A DNA stretch of 64,000 nt from Solirubrobacter deserti (GCF_027587175.1 NZ_JAPCID010000026.1:39152-103151); one strand, 5' to 3'; shown: positions 27,058 to 36,117, numbered from the stretch's first letter. The notes: generated by a model from the sequence alone, not told the origin. Program-made: numbers and translations.

Positions 27058-27864
27058 ATGGCGCTGGAGGTGGCCGACGGCCTGCGGTACCGCTGGGGCG
27101 GCTCCGGCCCGGTCGTGCTGCTGCTGCACGGGCATCCGCGGACGCACACGACGTGGTGGCAGGTGGCGCCGCCGCTCGTGCGGGCCGGGTTCTGCGTGGT
27201 GTGTCCGGACCTGCCGGGCTACGGCGAGTCGCGGCGAGCGGGAGATCAATCCAAGCGGGCGATGGCGGCGGCCGTCGCGAAGTTGATGGAGCGCTTCGGG
27301 GACTACTCGGTCGTCGGGCACGACCGCGGGTGCTACGTCGCGCACCGGCTCGCGGTCTCGCACGGAGCCGCGCGCCTGGTGGTCCTCGACGGCGTGCCGA
27401 TCGCGGAGGCGCTCGCGCGCTGCGACGCCCGGTTCGCGGAGGCGTGGTGGCACTGGTTCTTCTTCGCGCAGGAGGCCAAGCCCGCCGAGGACTGGATCGT
27501 TCGGGACCCGCTCGCCTGGTACCGCAGCGAGCCGGTGGGGGCCGAGAACCGCGCGGACTGGGAGCGGGCGGTGACCAACCCGGACGTCGTGCGGGCGATG
27601 GTCGCCGACTACCGCGCGGGGCTCCAGGTGGATCGCTTCGACGAGGAGGCCGACCGGGAGGCGGGGCGGCTCGTCTCGTGCCCGACGCTGGTGGGATGGT
27701 CGTCGCGCGACGACATGGAGGAGCTCTACGGCGACCCGGTCGACGTGTGGCGGCCGTGGCTGACCGGGCCGGTGCACGGCGTACGGATCGAGAGCGGGCA
27801 CCACATGGCCGAGGAGGCGCCGGCCGAGCTCGCGGGCGCGTTGACGGAGTTCCTGCGTGGCTGA
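27058..27864 (+). CDS. Haloacid dehalogenase-like alpha/beta hydrolase
   Basis: A 268-residue alpha/beta hydrolase of the fluoroacetate dehalogenase/epoxide hydrolase group. The nucleophile is an aspartate in VGHDRGCYVAHR (Asp89), not a serine. The HGHPRTHTTWW oxyanion motif and the halide-pocket pair in AWWHWFFFAQ match haloacetate dehalogenases, and ESGHHMAEEAP holds the catalytic histidine. One of the two arginines that bind the carboxylate (four residues after the nucleophile) is replaced by a tyrosine, so the substrate may not be a haloacid. ATG 27058 was chosen; a GTG at 27049 is an alternative. It overlaps the arsR gene by eight bases. Confidence 0.8.
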   Translation: MALEVADGLRYRWGGSGPVVLLLHGHPRTHTTWWQVAPPLVRAGFCVVCPDLPGYGESRRAGDQSKRAMAAAVAKLMERFGDYSVVGHDRGCYVAHRLAVSHGAARLVVLDGVPIAEALARCDARFAEAWWHWFFFAQEAKPAEDWIVRDPLAWYRSEPVGAENRADWERAVTNPDVVRAMVADYRAGLQVDRFDEEADREAGRLVSCPTLVGWSSRDDMEELYGDPVDVWRPWLTGPVHGVRIESGHHMAEEAPAELAGALTEFLRG

Positions 27865-28501
27865 CCCGCGGGTCGCGGTGCTCAAGGCGCTGGCGCATCC
27901 GCTGCGGCTGCGGGTGGTCGACCGGCTCGGGCACGTCGGGCCGGCGCCGGTGAGCGCGCTGGCCGTGGAGCTGGACGCGTCGCTGCCGGACGTCTCGGCG
28001 GCGCTGCGGGTCCTGCGGGAGGCGGGCGTCGTGGACGTCTCCCGGTCCGGGCGCTCTGCGGTGTACGCGCTGGCGGAGGTCGTCGGGCCCGTGCTGCCGT
28101 GGCTTGACCGGGTGGTGGGCGCGCGGGCGGCGGCGCCCGTGGCGTCGCATCCCTCGCGCACGTGTTACGGGCACCTCGCGGGGCCGCTCGGCGTCGAGCT
28201 GTACCGGCGGCTGGTGGCGGACGGCGTGCTGGCGGCGGGCGCCGACGGGACCGTGAGCGTCGTGCGGGGCGACGTGCTGGCGCGGCTCGGTGTCGGCGCG
28301 GTGGAGCGGGGGCGGCGCCAGCTCGCGTTCGAGTGCCTGGACGCGACCGAGGGCGTGCCGCACCTGGCGGGCGCGCTGGGCGACGCGCTCGCCTCCACGT
28401 TCTTCGCACGCGGGTGGGTCGAGCGCGTCGGCTCCGGTCGCGAGGTCGCGCTAACCGTCGACGGCGGTCTTGAGCGCCTGCTCGGCGCTGACGATCCGTG
28501 A
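27857..28501 (+). CDS. ArsR-family regulator
   Basis: A 214-residue regulator. Residues 1-75 form the winged helix (VLKALAHPLRLRVVDRLG, then SLPDVSAALRVLREAGVVDVSRSGRSAVYAL). After a linker, a helical domain begins with SRTCYGHLAGPLGVELYRRL, a form seen in a branch of ArsR proteins that is not a classic metal sensor. The lone Cys is a possible redox or ligand site. It starts with GTG at 27857, inside the hydrolase gene, so the two are co-translated and it probably regulates that pair. The last 51 bases overlap the convergent lipoprotein gene. Confidence 0.82.
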   Translation: MADPRVAVLKALAHPLRLRVVDRLGHVGPAPVSALAVELDASLPDVSAALRVLREAGVVDVSRSGRSAVYALAEVVGPVLPWLDRVVGARAAAPVASHPSRTCYGHLAGPLGVELYRRLVADGVLAAGADGTVSVVRGDVLARLGVGAVERGRRQLAFECLDATEGVPHLAGALGDALASTFFARGWVERVGSGREVALTVDGGLERLLGADDP

Positions 28502-28852
28502 CATCTGCTGCTGGAGCGTCGAGAGCGCGTCGGCGAGCTGATCGGGCTTGCGCTGCGCGTCCTGCACGCCGCGCACGGCCTGGGCGCTCGCGTCGACCTG
28601 CTTGACGAACGCGGCGAACTCGGCCTGCGCGTCGGCCGGCGCCTCCAGCTGGTTCAGGCGCGTGGCCGTGTCCTCGAGCCCCGTGGCGAGCTGGCCGAGC
28701 TTGGCCGCGTCCGAAGCGCCCGCCGAGTCCGCAAGCAGCTGCTGGAGCGGCTGTTGCGCCTCGTTGAAGTCGCGCACGAACGTGTCATTGGTTCCGCAGC
28801 CGGCGACGAGCAGCGCGATGGCCGCTGCCGCCGAGATCATGATCCGCTTCAT
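28451..28852 (-). CDS. Small lipoprotein of unknown function
   Basis: A 133-residue protein with an N-terminal helix and a lipobox ending LLVAGC (Cys19), so it should be lipid-anchored outside the membrane. The mature part is rich in Ala, Gln and Leu and predicted helical, with LQQLLADSAGASDAAKL and LADALSTLQQQMSRI as heptad-like stretches. No family is recognised. ATG 28852 was chosen because it places the lipobox normally. The gene lies alone between arsR (overlapping it convergently) and a tRNA on its own strand. Confidence 0.72.
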   Translation of the reverse strand: MKRIMISAAAAIALLVAGCGTNDTFVRDFNEAQQPLQQLLADSAGASDAAKLGQLATGLEDTATRLNQLEAPADAQAEFAAFVKQVDASAQAVRGVQDAQRKPDQLADALSTLQQQMSRIVSAEQALKTAVDG

Positions 28853-28898
28853 GCCCGGCTTGACGTCCCGCGCGCCCGGTTTGTTCCGGACGGGGCGA

Positions 28899-28972
28899 TG
28901 GGCGGTGCGCGGCTCGAACGCGCGACCTCCTGCTTGTAAGGCAGGCGCTCTGACCAACTGAGCTAACCGCCC
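28899..28972 (-). tRNA. tRNA-Val (anticodon TAC)
   Basis: All arms fold: acceptor GGGCGGT/ACCGCCC, D-arm GCTC/GAGC, anticodon stem CCTGC/GCAGG with loop CTTACAA (anticodon TAC), and T-arm GCGCG-TTCGAGC-CGCGC. Length is 74 bases, discriminator A, and CCA is not encoded. Confidence 0.95.
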
Positions 28973-29098
28973 CGGGTTCGCGCCAACCGCGCGAGACCGG
29001 CAAGCCAGGATAGACCGAGGACCGCTGATAACGACTGGATTACGTTTAAGCGGTTCAACGCGGTCAGGATCGGCCGGTTTCCGACGACGAGGAGTCCC

Positions 29099-32000
29099 GT
29101 GCCGTCCCCTATCCGTCTCTACGCGGCCGCCGCGGCCGCCGTGGGCCTGTTGCTCACCGGCGCGCCGCCCGTATCGGCCGCCGACACCGGCTACGTACTC
29201 AACGCGAACGAGGCGTCGTTGTCGCGCTTCATACTGGGCCGGGCGGGTGCGCTCAGCCCGATCCCGCTCACCGCCAAGGCGGACGCCGCCGCGATGGCGC
29301 CGGACGAGAAGACCCTGTGGCTCGCCAACACGGAGGCGGGCACGGTCACGCCGCTCGACGTGGCGACGAACACGCTCGGCGCGCCCATCACGGGCGTGAT
29401 CGGGGTGCGCGGGCTCGCGATCACGCCCAACGGTGCGCTCGCCTATGCGGTCGGCGACGCGGGGATCACGCCGATCGACCTCGCGCTGCGCTCCAGACGC
29501 GACGTGATCGCACTTCCCGCCGGCGAGGTGCCTGCGGGCGGTGTCGCGTTCACGCCGGACGGGACGACCGCCTTGGTCGACACGAACCATCCGGAGGCCA
29601 ATGGCGGCGTGTACTTCGTCGAGGTCGCCACCGGCACGGTGGACGTCACGCGGGTGCCGCTCACCAACCCGGCGATCGGTGAGATCCTCGTCCGCTCCGA
29701 CGGCGTGGACGCCTTCGTGGCCCGCAGCGCCGGCGTGGTCCCGATCACGTTGGCGACCAGGACGGGTCGAAACCGGATCTCGGCCGGCAGCGGCAACCGC
29801 GGTATGGCCATCACGCCGGACGGCAGGACGCTGCTCGTCACGCGCTCGACGCTCGCGGGCGGAACCGCGGACTCGCTCGCCTTCTTCGACGCCGTCACCG
29901 GCGCCCGCGGCCGGGACCCGGTACCGACCGGCACCGGCGTCGGCTCGGTCGGCGTCACGCTCAGCCGTGACGGCACGACGGCGTATGTGGCCAACACGAC
30001 CGCGGGCACGATCCAGCCGGTGAACGTCGCGACGGGCTCGTTCGGCGCAGTCGTGCCGATCGGCGGCAGCCCGACGCGCATCTTCATCGCCGCCACCGAG
30101 GAGCCCGATCCCGAGAACGCACCGGACCCGACGGTGGAGGTCTCGGTGCCGACGCAGTCCGGCGTGGTCGGCGACCCGACCAACCCGACCGTCACGCTCG
30201 ACATCGCGCAGAAGAACGAGTTCGGCGAAGCGGTGCCGGCGTCGCAGCTGAGCGTCGCAACCACCAGCGACAACCCGGAGGTGCTGCCGGCCGGCTCGAT
30301 CACGATCACGAGCGAGGGCCTGAAGCGCGCCGTGTCCTTCGCTCCCGCCGCGCGCGGCAAGGCGACCGTCACGTTCACGGTGACCGGCCTCTACGGCAAG
30401 ACGGGCACGACGACGTTCACGTACGCGGCCTCCGTCGCCACGACCGCGACGAGCCGGGTGCTGCAGAGCTTCAGCGACTCGTCGACCGCGATCGACGCCG
30501 GCGACGGCCACCTGCTGGTCGCCGACGACGAGTTCGGAGACATCCGCCTGTTCGACACGGCGCGCTCCGGAGGCCCGCTGAAGGAGTTCAAGATCGGCGA
30601 GGCGGCCGGCTCCTTCGACGAGATCGACTTCGAGTCCTCCGCGCGGACGGGCGACACGATCTACTGGCTGGGTTCGCACGGCAACAAGAAGGACGGCGCC
30701 ATCCAGACCTCGCGGCGCGTCCTGATCGCGACCAAGGTGGCGAAGTCCGGCCGCGAGACCAAGCTCACGTACCTCAGCTCCTACCGCGGGCTGCGCGACG
30801 ACCTGGTCGCGTGGGACCGCGCGAACGGCGACGCGCTCGGGTTCCACGCCGGCACGCAGGCGCAGGTGCGGCCGGACGCGCCGCACGGCTTCAACATCGA
30901 GGGCGCGGAGTTCGCGCCCGGCTCCTCGACGACGCTCTACCTCGGCTTCCGCTCGCCGATCGTGCCGGTGGCCGCGAACGGCCGGGCCGTGATCGTGCCG
31001 CTGACGAACCTGAACGAGGTCGCGGCGGGCGAGCCCGCGGAGTTCGACGCGCCGATCCTCCTCGACCTGGGTGGCATGACGATCCGCGAGCTGCGCCGCA
31101 ACAAGAGTGGCCAGTACCTGATCCTCGCGGCGCCGAGCGAGGTCGGTGGCGGCTCGGTGCAGGCGCTGTTCAGCTGGACCGGTCACCGCGGCGACGCGCC
31201 GGTCAAGCTCACGACGCTCGTCCCCAACACGGTCGAGCCGTCCCACACGGACGCGCCCGGATCGTGGGAGCTGATCGGGCGCGTGCCGGACGTGCTGGGC
31301 GCGGGCGAGTCGATCCAGCTCGGCATGGACCAGGGCTACGAGCAGCTCTACGACCACCAGGAGAACAAGGACCTCAGCGATCCGCGGCTGCGCAAGAGCC
31401 GCCTGGACACGTTCGTACTGGAGGGGAACGCGGGCGCGGCGCTGACGGCCGACGCGCCGACCTTCCCCACGCAGGCCGCGGCGACGATCGGCCCGGCGCG
31501 CACGGTGACCGTCCGCAACACGGGCTCGCAGCGCCTGGTGCTCGGCACGACCCGGGTGCGGCCGGGTGACGCGGCCTCGGCCGGTGAGTTCCTGGTCGCG
31601 GCCGACGAGTGCTCCGGGCGGACGCTCGGCCTGGATGAGACGTGCGAGCTGCTCGTGCGCTTCGCACCGGCGCGGGAGAACGCGGCGTCGGCCGCCGCGC
31701 TCGTGCTGCCCGCCAATGTCAGCGCCGGCGAGGCCCTGATCGCACTCACGGGGACGAGCTCGGCGCTGCCCCAGGGGCCGAAGGGTGACGACGGACCTCC
31801 CGGGCCGCAGGGCGACCTGGGCGCGGACGGCAAGGACGGCGCCGCGGGGCCGAAGGGCGACCGTGGCGAGACCGGCCCGGCCGGGCCGCAGGGTCCCGCC
31901 GGCGTGACGGTGCAGGCCTCTCCGCGTGCGGGCGGGACGCCGACGATCACGGTCGACGCGCGTGGGCGGCTCGTGGTGTCGGTGCGCAACGCGCAGTCGC

Positions 32001-32233
32001 GGTCGCTGCGGGTGAAGGTCACCGCGCGGGCGACGGTTCGTGGCCAGCGCGTGACGCTCGCGACGAAGGTCGTGACGGTGCGCGCCGGCCGGACGGCGAC
32101 CGTGCGGTTGAGCGTGAGCGCGTCGGCGCGGCGCAAGCTGGGCGGCGGCTCGCATCCGTTGTCGGTCACGGCCGCCCCCGTGGCGGGCGGGAAGTCCTCG
32201 ACGCTCAGCGGGCGGGTCCGCGCGGAGCGGTAG
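29099..32233 (+). CDS. Secreted beta-propeller protein with a collagen-like Gly-X-Y segment
   Basis: A 1044-residue exported protein. The signal peptide is residues 1-28. An N-terminal half-kilobase encodes YVTN/NHL-like propeller repeats ([32 protein letters not shown]). A beta-sandwich linker follows, then a second region resembling esterase-like or phytase-like propellers (about 460-780, [20 protein letters not shown]). A short choice-of-anchor-type domain has paired cysteines. Then come 14 uninterrupted Gly-X-Y triplets (31775-31900) and a basic beta-rich C-terminus of about 105 residues. The start is GTG 29099 with GAGGAG five bases upstream. It is probably a cell-surface or secreted binding protein; activity is unknown. 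A strong terminator follows. Confidence 0.8.
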   Translation: MPSPIRLYAAAAAAVGLLLTGAPPVSAADTGYVLNANEASLSRFILGRAGALSPIPLTAKADAAAMAPDEKTLWLANTEAGTVTPLDVATNTLGAPITGVIGVRGLAITPNGALAYAVGDAGITPIDLALRSRRDVIALPAGEVPAGGVAFTPDGTTALVDTNHPEANGGVYFVEVATGTVDVTRVPLTNPAIGEILVRSDGVDAFVARSAGVVPITLATRTGRNRISAGSGNRGMAITPDGRTLLVTRSTLAGGTADSLAFFDAVTGARGRDPVPTGTGVGSVGVTLSRDGTTAYVANTTAGTIQPVNVATGSFGAVVPIGGSPTRIFIAATEEPDPENAPDPTVEVSVPTQSGVVGDPTNPTVTLDIAQKNEFGEAVPASQLSVATTSDNPEVLPAGSITITSEGLKRAVSFAPAARGKATVTFTVTGLYGKTGTTTFTYAASVATTATSRVLQSFSDSSTAIDAGDGHLLVADDEFGDIRLFDTARSGGPLKEFKIGEAAGSFDEIDFESSARTGDTIYWLGSHGNKKDGAIQTSRRVLIATKVAKSGRETKLTYLSSYRGLRDDLVAWDRANGDALGFHAGTQAQVRPDAPHGFNIEGAEFAPGSSTTLYLGFRSPIVPVAANGRAVIVPLTNLNEVAAGEPAEFDAPILLDLGGMTIRELRRNKSGQYLILAAPSEVGGGSVQALFSWTGHRGDAPVKLTTLVPNTVEPSHTDAPGSWELIGRVPDVLGAGESIQLGMDQGYEQLYDHQENKDLSDPRLRKSRLDTFVLEGNAGAALTADAPTFPTQAAATIGPARTVTVRNTGSQRLVLGTTRVRPGDAASAGEFLVAADECSGRTLGLDETCELLVRFAPARENAASAAALVLPANVSAGEALIALTGTSSALPQGPKGDDGPPGPQGDLGADGKDGAAGPKGDRGETGPAGPQGPAGVTVQASPRAGGTPTITVDARGRLVVSVRNAQSRSLRVKVTARATVRGQRVTLATKVVTVRAGRTATVRLSVSASARRKLGGGSHPLSVTAAPVAGGKSSTLSGRVRAER
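31775..31900 (+). repeat. Collagen-like Gly-X-Y repeat (14 triplets)
   Basis: Fourteen consecutive Gly-X-Y triplets including [16 protein letters not shown]. Charged Lys/Asp/Glu residues and Pro occupy X and Y, as in bacterial collagen-like proteins that form triple helices without hydroxyproline. Confidence 0.85.
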
Positions 32234-32239
32234 ACCGGC

Positions 32240-32267
32240 GGGGCGCCGACTTTCGGGTCGGCGCCCC
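32240..32267 (+). terminator. Rho-independent terminator
   Basis: GGGGCGCCGAC (32240-32250) pairs perfectly with GTCGGCGCCCC (32257-32267) around TTTCGG, starting seven bases after the collagen-motif gene stop. Confidence 0.85.
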
Positions 32268-32309
32268 GGATCCGCCGTTCGAGCGACGACAGGCTCACCG
32301 CTTCTGTGG

Positions 32310-32315
32310 TATTCA
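32310..32315 (+). promoter_or_regulatory. -10 element of the metallopeptidase gene
   Basis: TATTCA, preceded by TG two bases upstream, ends eight bases before the GTG/ATG start pair of the next gene, which has no ribosome-binding site. The transcript is probably leaderless. Confidence 0.4.
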
Positions 32316-32326
32316 CGTAAATCGTG

Positions 32327-33580
32327 ATGCGACGGTTGGTCCCCGTCGTCGTACTCGCAGGCCTGTGCGTGCTTCTCGGCCTGCCGCATCCGCGTTCCGC
32401 GAGCGCCGCGCCACTGGCGGCGCGCGGAGCGGTCGAGCTCGTCGACCCGAACGGCGGGCCGCTGTCCGGGCAGTGGCAGAGCTGGGCGGAGAGCGCGCTG
32501 GTGCCGACGGTCACGGGCACGGTCGTCCTGCGGCACACGAGCTGTCCGGGACTGCCGAAGATGGCCGGCTGCGTCTACACGGCGCAGCCGCGCGTGATCT
32601 ACGTCAAGCCCGGCATCGCCCACCCACGGGCGGTGCTGCTCCACGAGCTCGGGCACGTGTACGACCTGACCGTCTTCTCCAACCGCGACCGCGCGCGCTT
32701 CCGCAAGCTCATGAAGCGCCCCGGCGCGCTCTGGTGGAGCGGGTCGCGGCCGCTCGCCGAGTGGTTCGCGGAGGCGTACGCGTGGTGCGCCCGCTACGCC
32801 CGCATCCGTTCGATCAAGCAGTACGCGATCTACGGGTACGACCCGACGCCGGCCCAGCACCGCCGTTCGTGCGCGCTGATCCGGTCCGCCGCGCGCGACC
32901 GCACGCCGCCCGCGCCGCCAACCGACACGCCGCCGGTCGTCACGGGCGACCCGGCCCCGCCCGCGGCGCCTACGACCGCCGCCGCGACGCCGACGCCCTC
33001 CGCCACGCGCACCCCGTCCCCGACTCGCACGCCGGGGACGATCAAGACGCCGACGCCGGAACCGACCGCGACCCGCACGCCGCGCCCGACCGCCACGGCG
33101 ACGACGACCCCGACCGCGACGGCCACGGCGGAGTCGACGGCCACGGCCGCTCCGACCGCGACCGCGACCGCGACGGCCGAGCCGATTCCGACCGCGACGG
33201 CGGAGCCCACGACCACGGCCGAGCCGACCGCGACAGCCGAGCCGACCCCGACGGCGACAGCCGAGCCGACGGCAACAGCCGAGCCGACCGCGACAGCCAC
33301 CGCGGAGCCGACGGCCACGGCGACGCCCACGCCGACGGCGATCCCCACCGCCACGCCCTCGCCGACCGCGACGGCGACGCCCGGCCCCACCGCCAGCCCG
33401 ACGGCCGAGCCGACTCCCACGGTGACGGCCGAGCCCACCGAGACGCCCTCGCCCGAGCCGACCGCGACGCCCGAGCCGGGCGACGGCGGGCTGCTGGGAT
33501 GCCTGCTCTTCGGCGACTGTGACGGGGTGCTGCCGCCGATCTGGCCGGTGGGCGCGGGGCTCGTGCTGCGCGTGCCATGA
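32327..33580 (+). CDS. Secreted zinc metallopeptidase-like protein on a Thr/Ala/Pro stalk
   Basis: A 417-residue protein. A signal peptide (about 1-27) precedes a compact domain whose [11 protein letters not shown] is a gluzincin HExxH, with [12 protein letters not shown] supplying a downstream Glu. The domain is only about 165 residues. From about residue 200 to 390 the chain is almost entirely Thr, Ala, Pro and Glu in repeats of the type TATAEPT, a mucin-like extended stalk. It ends with [15 protein letters not shown] and a short hydrophobic tail. ATG 32327 or the GTG just before it is the start. Substrate is unknown; display away from the wall is a reasonable inference. The next gene overlaps its stop (ATGA). 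Confidence 0.72.
   Translation: MRRLVPVVVLAGLCVLLGLPHPRSASAAPLAARGAVELVDPNGGPLSGQWQSWAESALVPTVTGTVVLRHTSCPGLPKMAGCVYTAQPRVIYVKPGIAHPRAVLLHELGHVYDLTVFSNRDRARFRKLMKRPGALWWSGSRPLAEWFAEAYAWCARYARIRSIKQYAIYGYDPTPAQHRRSCALIRSAARDRTPPAPPTDTPPVVTGDPAPPAAPTTAAATPTPSATRTPSPTRTPGTIKTPTPEPTATRTPRPTATATTTPTATATAESTATAAPTATATATAEPIPTATAEPTTTAEPTATAEPTPTATAEPTATAEPTATATAEPTATATPTPTAIPTATPSPTATATPGPTASPTAEPTPTVTAEPTETPSPEPTATPEPGDGGLLGCLLFGDCDGVLPPIWPVGAGLVLRVP
33040..33475 (+). repeat. Low-complexity repeat coding a [11 protein letters not shown] stalk
   Basis: Imperfect tandem units built on GACCGCGACAGCCGAGC and close variants encode Thr-Ala-Thr-Ala-Glu-Pro-Thr. Units vary in length and codon choice, so the tract is likely to expand and contract between strains. 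Confidence 0.8.
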
Positions 33581-33921
33581 TGGCCCGCATGGACGGGTCG
33601 GTGGTGTGGCGGGCGGCGCTGCTGCAGGCGCTCACGCTCGGGGTGGTCGCGGTGACCTTGGCGAGCCTGCTGGACCGCGAGTTCTTCCGCTCCTGGGGCT
33701 GGCTCGCCGGGCCGGGGGCGTGGGCGGCGTGCGCGCTGTTCACCGGCGCGGTCCTGCGGCTCCCGCTGGTGCCCGTGCTCGCGGGCGCGGCGCTCGCCGG
33801 GCTGCCGAGCCTGGTCGGCGTGGCGCTGGACCAGCACTGGCTGGGCGCGCCGCTCGGGGTCGCGATCTTCGCCGCGTGGTGCGGTCGGCTCGCCGCCAAC
33901 CGCAGGGTCGCGGTGGCGTAG
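33577..33921 (+). CDS. Small integral membrane protein of unknown function
   Basis: A 114-residue protein with three or so hydrophobic helices ([58 protein letters not shown]). No family is recognised. It starts at ATG 33577, overlapping the metallopeptidase stop (ATGA), with in-frame ATGs at 33580 and 33589 as alternatives. It ends directly before the SDR gene with no gap, so the three genes look co-transcribed. Confidence 0.65.
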   Translation: MMARMDGSVVWRAALLQALTLGVVAVTLASLLDREFFRSWGWLAGPGAWAACALFTGAVLRLPLVPVLAGAALAGLPSLVGVALDQHWLGAPLGVAIFAAWCGRLAANRRVAVA

Positions 33922-34668
33922 ATGGACCTGGGGCTCACCGGCAAGGTCGCGCTCGTCACGGCGGGCTCGAAGGGCATCGGCCGCGGCATCGCCGAAGGAC
34001 TGGCCGCTGAAGGCGTGAAGGTCGCGGTCACCTCGCGCGCGACCGAGCGGGCCGAGCAGGTCGCCGGCGAGCTCGGCGGCTGCGGCTACGCGTTCGACTC
34101 GGCCGACCTCGACGCGATCCCGGCGCTGCTGGACGCCGTGAAGCGGGACCTGGGCCCGATCGACATCTACGTCGCCAACACCGGCGGCCCACCCGCCGGG
34201 AACCCGCTCGAGTTCACCCGTGAGCAGTGGGAGGCGGCGCAGCGCACGCTGCTGCTCTCGCCGATGACGATCCTCGCGCGGCTCGTGCCGGGCATGGCCG
34301 ACCGGGGCTTCGGGCGCGTCGTCGCGATCGGCTCGATGGCCGTGCGGGAGCCGATCGACGCCCTGCAGCTGTCCAACGCGCACCGCCCCGGCCTGGTCGC
34401 GGCCTTCAAAGTGCTGGCGCGCCAACATGCCGCCGCGGGCATCACGTTCAACCACGTGCACCCGGGCAAGATCGCGACCGATCGCATGATCGACACCGCC
34501 GGCTCGCTCGAAGCGGCCAGCGAAGACGCTCGCAAGACCATCCCGGCGCAGCGTCTCGGCACCGTCGAGGAGCTGGCCGCCGCGGCCGTCTTCCTGTGCT
34601 CCCAACCGGCCTCCTACATCAACGGGACGGCCATCCTGGTGGACGGCGGACTGACCCGCAGCGTGTGA
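33922..34668 (+). CDS. Atypical short-chain dehydrogenase/reductase
   Basis: A 248-residue Rossmann protein. The cofactor motif TAGSKGIGRGIA and VANTGGPPAG (in place of NNAG) are clear, as is the C-terminal FLCSQPASYINGTAILVDGG. The catalytic serine is present in VVAIGSMAV, but the expected YxxxK is replaced by SNAHRPG. This is a known divergent SDR branch whose members lack the canonical Tyr/Lys pair, so the activity may differ from a standard NAD(P)H reductase. ATG 33922 follows the preceding stop directly. A tRNA gene lies 20 bases downstream. Confidence 0.82.
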   Translation: MDLGLTGKVALVTAGSKGIGRGIAEGLAAEGVKVAVTSRATERAEQVAGELGGCGYAFDSADLDAIPALLDAVKRDLGPIDIYVANTGGPPAGNPLEFTREQWEAAQRTLLLSPMTILARLVPGMADRGFGRVVAIGSMAVREPIDALQLSNAHRPGLVAAFKVLARQHAAAGITFNHVHPGKIATDRMIDTAGSLEAASEDARKTIPAQRLGTVEELAAAAVFLCSQPASYINGTAILVDGGLTRSV

Positions 34669-34688
34669 ACCCTAGACTGTCTCTGCGC

Positions 34689-34760
34689 GCCCCCATGGTG
34701 TAGCGGTTAGCACGCAGGCCTTTCACGCCTGTAGCACGGGTTCGATTCCCGTTGGGGGTA
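34689..34760 (+). tRNA. tRNA-Glu (anticodon TTC)
   Basis: 72 bases. Acceptor GCCCCCA/TGGGGGT, D-arm GTGT/GCAC, anticodon stem CAGGC/GCCTG with loop CTTTCAC (anticodon TTC), T-arm ACGGG-TTCGATT-CCCGT, discriminator A. Confidence 0.95.
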
Positions 34761-34766
34761 CTTCGC

Positions 34767-34925
34767 TCAGGCTTCGTCCGGCCAGTGGCCGTGCGCGTCG
34801 AAGTACTCGCGCGCCGCCTCTTCCTTCTCACGCGCGTCGTCCTTCTTGACGAGGAAGAACAGGACGACGAGGCCCGTGCCGACGGCCAGCGCGAACGAGA
34901 TGTAGGTCCAGATTTCCAGGAGCAT
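34767..34925 (-). CDS. Small single-pass membrane protein
   Basis: A 52-residue protein: one N-terminal helix (IWTYISFALAVGTGLVVLFFL), then a charged cytoplasmic tail KKDDAREKEEAAREYFDAHGHWPDEA. No family is recognised. ATG 34925 follows a sensible length. It is squeezed between tRNA-Glu and tRNA-Lys, and its codon pattern on the minus strand and clean membrane topology argue that it is real. Confidence 0.6.
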   Translation of the reverse strand: MLLEIWTYISFALAVGTGLVVLFFLVKKDDAREKEEAAREYFDAHGHWPDEA

Positions 34926-34928
34926 CAG

Positions 34929-35000
34929 TGCCGCCGGTTGGATTCGAACCAACGCACAACGGATTAAAAGTCCGCTGCTCTACCACTGAGCTACGGCGGC
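34929..35000 (-). tRNA. tRNA-Lys (anticodon TTT)
   Basis: 72 bases. Acceptor GCCGCCG/CGGCGGC, D-arm GCTC/GAGC, anticodon stem GCGGA/TCCGT with loop CTTTTAA (anticodon TTT), T-arm GTTGG-TTCGAAT-CCAAC, discriminator A. Confidence 0.95.
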
Positions 35001-35040
35001 TGGCGCGTGCGACTGTATCGCGCAGTAGGCTTGCCCGAGG

Positions 35041-35664
35041 GTGAGCGCGGGCCAGATGCAGGAGATGGGTGGCCGCCGGAGACGCCGGACGCCCGAAGTA
35101 GCGGAAGCAGAAATCGTCGCCGCGGCGGAGGCGCTGCTGCGCGAGCGGACGTTCCGAGAGCTGACGGTGGACGAGGTCATGCGGCGGACCGACCTGTCGC
35201 GGCCGTCGTTCTACGTCTACTTCCGGGACCGCCACCACCTCATGCTCAAGGTGGTCGAGCACATCGGCGCGGAGCTGCGGACGATGTCGCAGCGCTGGTA
35301 CACCGGCTCGGGCGACGGGCCGGCGCAGGCGCGCGAGGCGATGGAGGGCTTCGTCGAGGTCTACGCCCAGCACGGGGCGGTGCTGCGGGCGCTCGCGGAC
35401 GCCGCCACCGACGACCACGAGGTCGAGCGCGTCTATGTCGGGCTCGTGGACGAATTCGTGGGCGTCACGGCGCGCCACATCGAGAAGGAGATCGAAGCCG
35501 GGCGCGTGCTGCCGCTGGACCCGAAGGAGACCGCGCGAGCGCTCGTGTGGATGATGGAGCGCTACCTGAACCGCTCGATGGGCCACGAGCCGCGCACCAA
35601 GCGCGACACCGTCGCCGACACGCTCACTACCATCTGGACGAGAGTCCTCTACGGCGCGACCTGA
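35041..35664 (+). CDS. TetR-family regulator
   Basis: A 207-residue TetR protein. The N-terminal helix-turn-helix reads EIVAAAEALLRERTFRELTVDEVMRRTDLSRPSFYVYFRDRHHLM. The remaining ~145 residues are the helical ligand domain, with a C-terminal segment of the EthR-like type (ETARALVWMMERYLNR). The start used is GTG 35041; ATG 35056 or 35065 would trim the basic N-terminal tail only. Its target is unknown. It overlaps the convergent membrane protein gene by 16 bases. Confidence 0.85.
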   Translation: MSAGQMQEMGGRRRRRTPEVAEAEIVAAAEALLRERTFRELTVDEVMRRTDLSRPSFYVYFRDRHHLMLKVVEHIGAELRTMSQRWYTGSGDGPAQAREAMEGFVEVYAQHGAVLRALADAATDDHEVERVYVGLVDEFVGVTARHIEKEIEAGRVLPLDPKETARALVWMMERYLNRSMGHEPRTKRDTVADTLTTIWTRVLYGAT

Positions 35665-36011
35665 CGCGCCGCCCAGAGGCTCAGCGCGGCGCCCGAGGCG
35701 GCGACCGCCGCGACGCTGACGCCGAGCGGCGAGAGCGAACGGCGCGCCGCCAGCGTGCCCACCAGGTCCGCGACGTCGCCCGCGGCCCCCGCGACCAACC
35801 ACGGCCGTGTGTCGGCGCCGGAGTCGAGCGCGTGCCAGAGGCCGGTGCCGATCGCGACGTCCCGCGCCCCGAAGCCGAGGCCGAGCACCTTGGCCCCCGT
35901 CGTGCGCTCCCCGACCCATATGCGGGTGAACACGCCGGGAGCGACGGTGAGCGCGGCGCCGAGGGCGACGCGGGCGACAGCAATCTGGCGAGCGACGGTG
36001 GTGGCCTCCAT
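35649..36011 (-). CDS. Small membrane protein with about four helices
   Basis: A 120-residue protein with hydrophobic segments VARVALGAALTVAPGVF, GLGFGARDVAIGTGLWHAL, WLVAGAAGDVADLVGTLA and GVSVAAVAASGAALSLWA. The ARDVAIG and AAGDVADL motifs recur in uncharacterised actinobacterial membrane proteins. ATG 36011 was chosen; an upstream ATG at 36071 would lie inside the SOS box and add a non-hydrophobic leader. It is divergent from the DUF3072 gene and shares the region holding that box. Confidence 0.65.
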   Translation of the reverse strand: MEATTVARQIAVARVALGAALTVAPGVFTRIWVGERTTGAKVLGLGFGARDVAIGTGLWHALDSGADTRPWLVAGAAGDVADLVGTLAARRSLSPLGVSVAAVAASGAALSLWAARQVAP

Positions 36012-36071
36012 GCGCCGCACGCTACCCGTTCCGTCCGAGCGCTCGACCACGATGGGCGTGTACGCCTTCAT

Positions 36072-36087
36072 GCGAACGTATGTTCGC
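36072..36087. promoter_or_regulatory. LexA/SOS box
   Basis: GCGAACGTATGTTCGC is a perfect palindrome, and its core CGAACGTATGTTCG (36073-36086) fits the Gram-positive LexA consensus CGAACRNRYGTTYG at every position. It ends 31 bases before the DUF3072 start and 60 bases from the divergent membrane protein start, within promoter range of both. Confidence 0.75.
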
Positions 36088-36117
36088 TCACGCGCCGGTT
36101 CGGGTAGGACTCCCGGC

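Noticed and set aside
31775..31900. A phage tail-fibre origin for the collagen-like repeat
   Set aside because: No phage genes are nearby. The gene has a signal peptide and propeller domains and a normal base composition for the region.
33040..33475. Tandem repeats that might be a CRISPR array
   Set aside because: The units are short, in frame, differ in length and have no unique spacers. They encode a continuous Thr/Ala/Pro/Glu stalk.
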